Assembly: GCF_000497755.1 (NCBI RefSeq)
Contig: NZ_AYOD01000044.1
Span: forward strand, 59,558 to 123,557
Origin: Aliihoeflea sp. 2WW
GTDB taxonomy: Bacteria > Pseudomonadota > Alphaproteobacteria > Rhizobiales > Rhizobiaceae
Reading direction: 5' to 3'
DNA: 64,000 nt
Positions 57,966 to 64,000 of the stretch are shown in pieces (positions within the stretch are counted from its first letter, which is position 1; each line of letters opens with the position of its first letter). The notes beneath the pieces were generated by a model. The model was not told the origin of the DNA. It was given only the letters and a program-made list of their open reading frames with translations, and did no database searches. A program made the translations under genes and the position numbers.

Positions 57966-60839
57966 ATGGGTCTCGTTCACGAAGTCGACTACGGCACACC
58001 CGCCGCGAAGTCCGAAAAGCACGTCACGCTGACGATCGACGGCCGCTCGGTCACCGTGCCGGAAGGCACGTCGATCATGCGCGCGGCGATGGAACTGGGC
58101 ACCGAAATCCCGAAGCTATGCGCGACCGACATGCTGGATTCCTTCGGGTCCTGCCGCGTGTGCGTCATCGAGATCGAGGGCCGGGGCGGCACGCCGGCCT
58201 CCTGCACGACGCCTGTCGCGGAAGGCATTTCCGTACGGACGCAATCGGACCGGCTGGGCGCGATCCGGCGCGGCGTCATGGAGCTTTACGTTTCGGATCA
58301 TCCGCTCGGCTGGGACGCAAATTCCGGGCTCGGCGGCAGCGAATTCGATGCCGTCCTGAAGACCGTCGGCCTCACAGAAAACCGCTATGGCCATGAGGGC
58401 CGCAACCATGTGGCACCCGGCAATGGCTCCCTCAACATCGACTATATCGCGCGCGATACCTCCAACCCCTACTTCGCGTATGACCCGGCGCAGTGCATCG
58501 TTTGCTCGCGCTGCGTCAGGGCCTGCGAGGAAGTGCAAGGCACCTTCGCGCTTACCGTCGAGGGGCGCGGCTTCGACTCGCGCATTGCGGCGGGGCCGAC
58601 CAATTTTCTTGAATCCGAATGCGTTTCCTGCGGCGCCTGCGTGCAAGCCTGCCCGACCGATGCGCTGCGCGAAAAATCCGTGCTTGAAAAGGGCATGCCG
58701 ACGAGCTCGGTCGTCACGACCTGCGCCTATTGCGGTGTCGGCTGCTCGTTCAAGGCGGAAATGCAGGGCGAGGACCTGATCCGCATGGTGCCGTGGAAGG
58801 ACGGCAAGGCCAATCGCGGGCATTCCTGTGTCAAGGGCCGCTTTGCCTACGGGTACTCCAACCACAAGGATCGCATCCTCAATCCGATGGTTCGCGAGAA
58901 GATCAGCGATCCGTGGCGGGAGGTGACGTGGGATGAAGCATTCGCCCATATCGCGAAGGAATTCCGCCGCATCCAGTACCAGTACGGCAAGGGCGCGATC
59001 GGCGGCATCACCTCCTCGCGCTGCACCAACGAGGAGACCTATCTCGTCCAGAAGCTGATCCGGCAGGGCTTCGGCAACAACAATGTCGATACCTGCGCGC
59101 GCGTCTGCCACTCGCCGACAGGCTATGGGCTTGGCCAGACCTACGGCACCTCTGCCGGCACGCAGGATTTCGATAGCGTCGAACAGACGGACGTCGTGAT
59201 GATCATCGGCGCCAACCCGACCGACGGTCATCCCGTCTTCGCCTCGCGGCTGAAGAAACGCCTGCGCCAGGGCGCAAAGCTGATCGTGCTCGATCCGCGC
59301 CGCACGGACATCGTGCGTTCCGCCCATATCGAGGCGCAGCACCATTTGCCCCTTAAGCCCGGCACCAATGTCGCGGTCCTGACCGCGCTGGCCCATGTCA
59401 TCGTCACCGAAGGGTTGTTCGACGAGGCGTTCATCCGCGAACGCTGCGACTGGTCGGAATTCGAAGACTGGGCAGCCTTCGTCGCCGAGGAACAGAACTC
59501 GCCGGAAACCGTCGGCGCGCTCGCAGGCATCGACCCGGAGGAAATTCGGGGGGCCGCGCGTCTTTACGCCAGGGGCGGAAACGGCGCGATCTACTACGGG
59601 CTCGGCGTCACCGAACATTCCCAAGGCTCGACCACGGTGATGGCGATCGCCAACCTTGCCATGGCGACCGGCAATATCGGCCGGCCTGGTGTCGGCGTGA
59701 ATCCGCTGCGCGGGCAGAACAACGTGCAGGGCGCATGCGACATGGGCTCGTTCCCGCACGAATTGCCGGGCTACCGGCACATTTCGGGCGATGCCGTTCG
59801 CGACATCTATGAAAGCCTTTGGGGCACCAAGCTCGACAACGAACCCGGCCTGCGCATCCCCAACATGCTCGATGCAGCGGTCGAAGGAACGTTCAAGGGC
59901 ATCTACATCCAGGGCGAGGACATTCTCCAGTCCGACCCGGACACAAGCCATGTCTCCGCAGGTCTTGCTGCCATGGAGTGCGTCGTCGTGCACGACCTGT
60001 TCCTCAACGAGACGGCGAACTACGCCCACGTCTTCCTGCCGGGCTCGACCTTCCTCGAAAAGGACGGGACCTTCACCAATGCCGAGCGCCGCATCAACCG
60101 GGTGCGCAAAGTGATGGCGCCGAAGAACGGGCTTGCCGACTGGGAGGTGACGCAAAAGCTCGCCCAGGCGATGGGGCTCGACTGGAACTACGCGCACCCC
60201 TCGGCGATCATGGACGAGATCGCCAGAACCACGCCCTCCTTCCAGCTCGTTTCCTACGAATATCTGGACAATATGGGCTCGGTTCAGTGGCCCTGTAACG
60301 AGAAGTCGCCTCTCGGGACGCCGATCATGCACATCGATGGCTTCGTGCGTGGCAAGGGCAAATTCATCCGCACCGAATATGTCGCGACCGACGAGAAGAC
60401 TGGACCGCGCTTCCCGCTGCTTCTCACGACCGGGCGCATCCTGTCGCAGTACAATGTCGGCGCGCAGACGCGTCGCACGGAAAACGTCGTCTGGCACGAC
60501 GAGGACCGCCTGGAAATCCATCCGCACGACGCCGAACAGCGTGGCCTTCGCGACGGGGACTGGGTGCGGCTCGCAAGCCGCGCGGGCGAGACGACGCTGC
60601 GCTCGCTGATCACCGAGCGCGTCGCGCCGGGCGTGGTCTACACGACCTTCCACCACCCGAACACGCAGGCCAACGTCATCACGACCGACTTCTCCGATTG
60701 GGCGACGAACTGTCCGGAATACAAGGTCACGGCGGTTCAGGTGACGCCATCGAACGGTCCTTCCGACTGGCAGGTGGACTACCAGGACCAGGCGCGGCAG
60801 TCACGGCGGATCGCAAGGCCGCTGGAGGCGGCGGAGTAG
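57966..60839 (+). CDS. fdsA: NAD-dependent formate dehydrogenase alpha (Mo/W) subunit
   Basis: 957 residues, the catalytic subunit that oxidises formate to CO2. N-terminal 2Fe-2S set (C52, C63, C66, C80), two ferredoxin-type 4Fe-4S sets (QCIVCSRCVRAC and ECVSCGACVQACP), then the formate dehydrogenase 4Fe-4S set C253/C256/C260/C288. The Mo-ligand Cys is C381 in CARVCHSPT, with the essential His next to it. The enzyme is soluble and cytoplasmic. It starts 10 bases after fdsB. The usual fdsC (fdhD) and fdsD genes do not follow; a repeat element and a WD40 gene do. Confidence 0.97.
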   Translation: MGLVHEVDYGTPAAKSEKHVTLTIDGRSVTVPEGTSIMRAAMELGTEIPKLCATDMLDSFGSCRVCVIEIEGRGGTPASCTTPVAEGISVRTQSDRLGAIRRGVMELYVSDHPLGWDANSGLGGSEFDAVLKTVGLTENRYGHEGRNHVAPGNGSLNIDYIARDTSNPYFAYDPAQCIVCSRCVRACEEVQGTFALTVEGRGFDSRIAAGPTNFLESECVSCGACVQACPTDALREKSVLEKGMPTSSVVTTCAYCGVGCSFKAEMQGEDLIRMVPWKDGKANRGHSCVKGRFAYGYSNHKDRILNPMVREKISDPWREVTWDEAFAHIAKEFRRIQYQYGKGAIGGITSSRCTNEETYLVQKLIRQGFGNNNVDTCARVCHSPTGYGLGQTYGTSAGTQDFDSVEQTDVVMIIGANPTDGHPVFASRLKKRLRQGAKLIVLDPRRTDIVRSAHIEAQHHLPLKPGTNVAVLTALAHVIVTEGLFDEAFIRERCDWSEFEDWAAFVAEEQNSPETVGALAGIDPEEIRGAARLYARGGNGAIYYGLGVTEHSQGSTTVMAIANLAMATGNIGRPGVGVNPLRGQNNVQGACDMGSFPHELPGYRHISGDAVRDIYESLWGTKLDNEPGLRIPNMLDAAVEGTFKGIYIQGEDILQSDPDTSHVSAGLAAMECVVVHDLFLNETANYAHVFLPGSTFLEKDGTFTNAERRINRVRKVMAPKNGLADWEVTQKLAQAMGLDWNYAHPSAIMDEIARTTPSFQLVSYEYLDNMGSVQWPCNEKSPLGTPIMHIDGFVRGKGKFIRTEYVATDEKTGPRFPLLLTTGRILSQYNVGAQTRRTENVVWHDEDRLEIHPHDAEQRGLRDGDWVRLASRAGETTLRSLITERVAPGVVYTTFHHPNTQANVITTDFSDWATNCPEYKVTAVQVTPSNGPSDWQVDYQDQARQSRRIARPLEAAE

Positions 60840-60878
60840 GCCGGGCGGGGAGCGGATAAGGTCATGCTCGTCGATCTC

Positions 60879-60983
60879 ACCCCCGCCGGCCATCTCCCCC
60901 TCAAGGGGGGAGATCACGCGGTGTCGATGACGAGACTAATCTCCCCACCCGCGGGGGAGATGCCCGGCAGGGCAGAGGGGGGC
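60879..60983. repeat. Second copy of the RIME-type palindromic repeat
   Basis: The left part and loop (GCCGGCCATCTCCCC to ...ACGAGACTAATCTCCCC) match the element at 56263 except for one base in the loop. The right arm is a diverged variant with ACCCGCGGGGGAG. It lies 39 bases after the fdsA stop. Confidence 0.85.
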
Positions 60984-61028
60984 GCGAAGGATCGCAGCCC
61001 ATGCCGATTGGTCGAGGCATCCTAACCC

Positions 61029-62006
61029 ATGCCCACAGTCGCCCCCCTCGATCTCACCGCCCACTGCATCACCGCCTCCTTCATCTCCGAAATCCCGCAT
61101 TTCGCGCTCGCCGACGGCACCGTTCACCGCCTCGACCACGGTCACAAGCACCTAGACGCCCATGAAGGCGGGCTCTTGTGCGCCGTCGCCAACGAAACGC
61201 GTGACCGCCTCCTGACCGGCGGCGAAGACGGCAAGGTGCTCTCGCTCGGCACCGATGGCACGACGGAAACCCTCGCCGAGATCGGCCGCAAATGGGTCTC
61301 GGCCATCGCCGCCGGCCCGCGCAATGCGGTCGCCTTCGCGACGAGCCGGACCGCCCATGTGCGGCTGCCGGACGGGACGGTGAAAAGTTTCGACCATCCG
61401 CGCACCGCCGAAGGCCTCGCCTTTGCGCCGAAAGGAATGCGCATCGCGGTCGCGCGCTACAATGGCGCGACGCTGCATTTTCCGGCGACCGCCGGCAAGC
61501 CGGCCGAGCTCGAATGGGCGGGCGCGCATATCGGCGTCACCTTCTCGCCTGACGGCAATTTCCTCGTCACCGCCATGCAGGAAAACGCGCTCCACGGCTG
61601 GAAGCTCGCCGATGGCAAGCACATGCGCATGTCGGGCTATCCGGCAAAGGTGAAGAGCATGTCATGGGGGCCGAAGGGCAAGTGGCTGGCAAGCTCCGGT
61701 GCGCCGGCGGCGATCGTGTGGCCTTTCCAGACCAAGGACGGCCCGATGGGCAAGGCGCCGCTCGAACTCGGCACGCGCGGCGACACGATGGCCACCGCCG
61801 TCGCCTTCCATCCGACCGAGGAAATCCTCGCCATCGGCTATGGCGACGGCATGGTCATGGTCGTGCGCGTGGCTGATGCCAAGGAGGTGCTTTTGCGCCG
61901 GCCGGGCAAGGGCGCGATCACCTCGATGGACTGGGATCGCGAGGGCCGCCGTATCGCCTTCGGCGCCGAGACCGGCGAGTGCGGCGTCATCGACGTTTCG
62001 GGCTGA
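61029..62006 (+). CDS. WD40-repeat protein
   Basis: 325 residues with several WD40/beta-propeller blades (e.g. LLCAVANETRDRLLTGGEDG, IGVTFSPDGNFLVTA, AVAFHPTEEILAIGYGDG, ITSMDWDREGRRIAFG). No signal peptide, so cytoplasmic. Such propellers are scaffolds. It follows fds after the repeat element on the same strand, but I know of no link between them. It ends abutting the GNAT gene stop. Confidence 0.85.
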   Translation: MPTVAPLDLTAHCITASFISEIPHFALADGTVHRLDHGHKHLDAHEGGLLCAVANETRDRLLTGGEDGKVLSLGTDGTTETLAEIGRKWVSAIAAGPRNAVAFATSRTAHVRLPDGTVKSFDHPRTAEGLAFAPKGMRIAVARYNGATLHFPATAGKPAELEWAGAHIGVTFSPDGNFLVTAMQENALHGWKLADGKHMRMSGYPAKVKSMSWGPKGKWLASSGAPAAIVWPFQTKDGPMGKAPLELGTRGDTMATAVAFHPTEEILAIGYGDGMVMVVRVADAKEVLLRRPGKGAITSMDWDREGRRIAFGAETGECGVIDVSG

Positions 62007-62480
62007 TCAGAGTTCCCTGACGAAGTAGCGAACCGTCTTCGCGCCATAACCGCCGGTGCCGACCGCCCGAAATCCGAGCGCGGCGTGAAACGCGTCGGAG
62101 GCCGGGTTCGGCGGGTCGAGATTGACCTCGCAGGCGATCATCGTGTGTCCGTCCGCCGCGGCCCGCGCGAACAGCGCTGCGTAAAGCCGGCGCGCCAGCC
62201 CCCGCCCCCGCGCGTGATCGGCGACGGCGATGCGGTCGACATAGGCAAAGCGCGCATAGCGCTCGCGAAACCATAGGAAGTTGGGGCTGTCGTAGTCGCT
62301 CGTCTCGTCGAAGACGATGATGAACGCATCCCCGTTGCCGCAGACGCGCGCGAAATAGGAAGCATTGACGAGCTGGGCGAGCCTCGCATCCGTCAGCGGC
62401 GACAATTCGTTCTCGTGCAGCCGGTTCAGTTCGAGCACGGGTGCGAGAAGGGCGGGCGTGATCGGATCGAGCGTCGTCAT
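62007..62480 (-). CDS. GNAT-family N-acetyltransferase
   Basis: 157 residues. Motif A VDRIAVADHARGRGLARRLY has the acetyl-CoA pyrophosphate-binding RGRGLA segment, and AFHAALGFRAVGTGGYG is motif B. It acetylates an unknown amine. Start 62480 (MTTLDPITPA) is the family-like N terminus. It is convergent with the WD40 gene and divergent from the aminotransferase. Confidence 0.87.
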   Translation of the reverse strand: MTTLDPITPALLAPVLELNRLHENELSPLTDARLAQLVNASYFARVCGNGDAFIIVFDETSDYDSPNFLWFRERYARFAYVDRIAVADHARGRGLARRLYAALFARAAADGHTMIACEVNLDPPNPASDAFHAALGFRAVGTGGYGAKTVRYFVREL

Positions 62481-62571
62481 GCCGACCCTGTGTCCGCTTC
62501 GCCCCGCCGCGTCAAGCGATTGCCGCAGGAGATCGCCCGCGCTAGAACCGGCGGCGATTGGAGCACATCTG

Positions 62572-63948
62572 ATGGACGGACAGGTCTCGCAGGCGATAGG
62601 TGGCATCGACGCCGCGCGCATTCGCGAATTGCGGGCGCGCGAGGAGCGCGCCTTCGCCAAGGCGCGGCCGAGATCGCAGAAGGCCGCCGGACACGGCCTG
62701 ACCGGGTTCCTCGGCGGCGTGCCGATGCACTGGATGGCCGACTGGCCGATGCCGTTTCCGATGGTCGTCGACAAGGCGACGGGCGCGACGCTGACCGACA
62801 TCGACGGCCATACGCTCGACGATTTCTGCCTCGGCGACACCGGCTCGATGTTCGGCCATTCGCCAGTCCCGGTCGCGCGCGCGATCCGCCGGCAGGCGCG
62901 GCGGGGCCTCACCTACATGCTGCCGAGCGAGGACGCGCTCGAACTGGGTAGCCTCCTGACGGACATGTTCGGCCTGCCCTTCTGGCAGATCGCGACGACG
63001 GCGAGCGACGCCAATCGCTTCGCGCTGCGCGTCGCCCGGGCTGTGACCGGACGCGACAAGATTCTCGTCTTCAACGGCTGCTACCATGGCGCGGTCGACG
63101 AGACGATGGTGCGGCTGAAGGACAGAAAGCCCGTCAACCGCCCAGGCCTCGCCGGCGAATTCCGCGACCTGACGAACGCGACGCGAATCGTTGAGTTCAA
63201 CGACGTCGCGGCGCTGGAGCGAGAACTCGCGCATGGCGACGTCGCTTGCGTCATCACTGAGCCGGTTCTGACCAATTCCTGCATGGTGCTGCCGGACGAA
63301 GGCTTCCATTCCGCGCTCCGCGAAGCCACGCGCAAGGCGGGCACGCTGCTATTGATCGACGAGACGCACACCATCTCCACCGCGCGCGGCGGCTACACCG
63401 CAGCGCATGGCCTGGAGCCCGACCTCTTCGTCCTCGGCAAACCGGTTGCCGGCGGCGTTCCAGCCAGCGTCTGGGGCATGAGCGCCGCCGTCGCGGCGCG
63501 CTGGGCGACCTATCAGGCGGCGAAGGAGCCCGGCTATTCGGGCATGGGCACGACGCTTTCCGCCAACCCCCTCCAGTTCGCCGCAATGCGCGCGACGCTG
63601 GAAGAGGTGATGACGCAAGCGGCGTATGATCACATGGAAAAGCTGGCCGCGCGACTGGAAAAAGGGCTGAGCAAGGCGATAGCGAAACATCGCCTGCCCT
63701 GGCACGTCGCCCGCGTCGGCGCACGCGTCGAGTTCGTCTGCGCACCGGGGCCGCTGAGAAACGGCGGCGAGGCGGAAGCCGCGCATCAGCCGGAACTCGA
63801 AGCCGCGATCCACCTCGCTCTCATCAACCGCGGCTGCCTCATCGCACCGTTTCACAACATGATGCTGATCTCGCCGACGACGCGGAAGCGGCAGGTGGAT
63901 GGGCTGGTGGCGGCGTTTGGGGAGATCCTGGGAGAGCCGATTGCCTGA
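62572..63948 (+). CDS. Class III (GSA-like) PLP aminotransferase
   Basis: 458 residues. The PLP Lys is K290 in FVLGKPVAGG, the PLP-N1 Asp is in LLIDETHTIS, and SDANRFALRVARAVTGRDK is the ring-stacking region. It is in the 'aspartate aminotransferase family', close to glutamate-1-semialdehyde mutase. Substrate not known. Close to the stop another repeat copy begins and runs off the window. Confidence 0.88.
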   Translation: MDGQVSQAIGGIDAARIRELRAREERAFAKARPRSQKAAGHGLTGFLGGVPMHWMADWPMPFPMVVDKATGATLTDIDGHTLDDFCLGDTGSMFGHSPVPVARAIRRQARRGLTYMLPSEDALELGSLLTDMFGLPFWQIATTASDANRFALRVARAVTGRDKILVFNGCYHGAVDETMVRLKDRKPVNRPGLAGEFRDLTNATRIVEFNDVAALERELAHGDVACVITEPVLTNSCMVLPDEGFHSALREATRKAGTLLLIDETHTISTARGGYTAAHGLEPDLFVLGKPVAGGVPASVWGMSAAVAARWATYQAAKEPGYSGMGTTLSANPLQFAAMRATLEEVMTQAAYDHMEKLAARLEKGLSKAIAKHRLPWHVARVGARVEFVCAPGPLRNGGEAEAAHQPELEAAIHLALINRGCLIAPFHNMMLISPTTRKRQVDGLVAAFGEILGEPIA

Positions 63949-63967
63949 GATGTTCGAGCTCTACGTT

Positions 63968-64000
63968 GCCCCCCTCTGTCCTGCCGGACATCTCCCCCGC
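63968..64000. repeat. Partial third copy of the RIME-type repeat
   Basis: GCCCCCCTCTGTCCTGCCGG and the following ACATCTCCCCCGC match the complement of the right arm of the copy at 60879. The element is cut by the window end. Confidence 0.7.

Noticed and set aside
60864..61022. A small gene starting ATG CTC GTC at 60864
   Set aside because: Nearly all of it is the palindromic repeat read in one frame (peptide like PPAGEMPGRAEGG). Such peptides recur wherever the repeat is present.

Overview
The window is about 64 kb of high-GC chromosomal DNA from an alphaproteobacterium, most likely a member of the Hyphomicrobiales close to Phyllobacteriaceae/Mesorhizobium. The signs are a class I lysyl-tRNA synthetase, a PodJ polarity protein, a BA14K-family protein, frequent GTG/TTG starts behind good Shine-Dalgarno sequences, and several copies of rhizobial palindromic intergenic repeats. 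There is no prophage, insertion sequence, CRISPR array or rRNA. It reads as ordinary accessory-metabolism chromosome with one tRNA.

Layout. (1) 1-5 kb: lysyl-tRNA synthetase, a LexA-like S24 repressor with a nuclease-fold protein, a ParE-type toxin-antitoxin pair coupled to a DsbA-fold isomerase, and a thioesterase. (2) 5-12.7 kb: a minus-strand fatty-acid beta-oxidation operon (two acyl-CoA dehydrogenases, OsmC, thiolase, FadJ) behind a palindromic promoter and a MerR-family regulator. (3) 13-18.4 kb: PodJ, a TauE/SafE permease and its TIGR02186 partner. (4) 18.4-25.4 kb: the ligase-associated DNA repair set (metallophosphoesterase, Lhr-Core helicase, MBL exonuclease, ATP-dependent ligase), split into two divergent units with a TPR-methyltransferase added. 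(5) 25.4-32.3 kb: an unknown membrane protein, a nitronate monooxygenase with a copy of the MerR-type palindrome, an EamA exporter and a molybdenum hydroxylase (form II CoxSLM). (6) 32.5-36.5 kb: tRNA-Thr, a PQQ/heme alcohol dehydrogenase divergent from a FeaR-like activator, and a BA14K protein. (7) 36.8-42.6 kb: a complete five-gene peptide/opine-type ABC importer. (8) 42.7-48 kb: a DUF924 protein, FadD carrying a histone-H1-like tail, a HAD phosphatase and Pgi. (9) 48-52 kb: a MocR regulator, an MttB-family methyltransferase and a CoxG-like protein. (10) 52-64 kb: an enoyl-CoA hydratase, Mrp, a VOC gene broken by an amber codon, a LysR regulator with NAD-dependent formate dehydrogenase fdsGBA, a WD40 protein, a GNAT acetyltransferase and an aminotransferase.

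How the parts relate. Two themes recur. One is acyl-CoA metabolism (the fad operon, FadD, PaaG-like hydratase, thioesterase), part of which is probably controlled by the MerR regulator through a TGACGTTT-N4-AAACGTCA palindrome. The other is one-carbon and redox metabolism (MttB-like methyltransferase, formate dehydrogenase, PQQ dehydrogenase, Mo-hydroxylase).

I found no complete novel system that I can prove. The best leads are the MocR/MttB/CoxG-like module with its repeated GGACCA boxes, the TPR-methyltransferase inside the Lhr-Core repair set, the basic tail on FadD, and a perfect 45-bp inverted repeat lying inside the fds operon. All function calls rest on reading translated sequence and family knowledge; no search was run.
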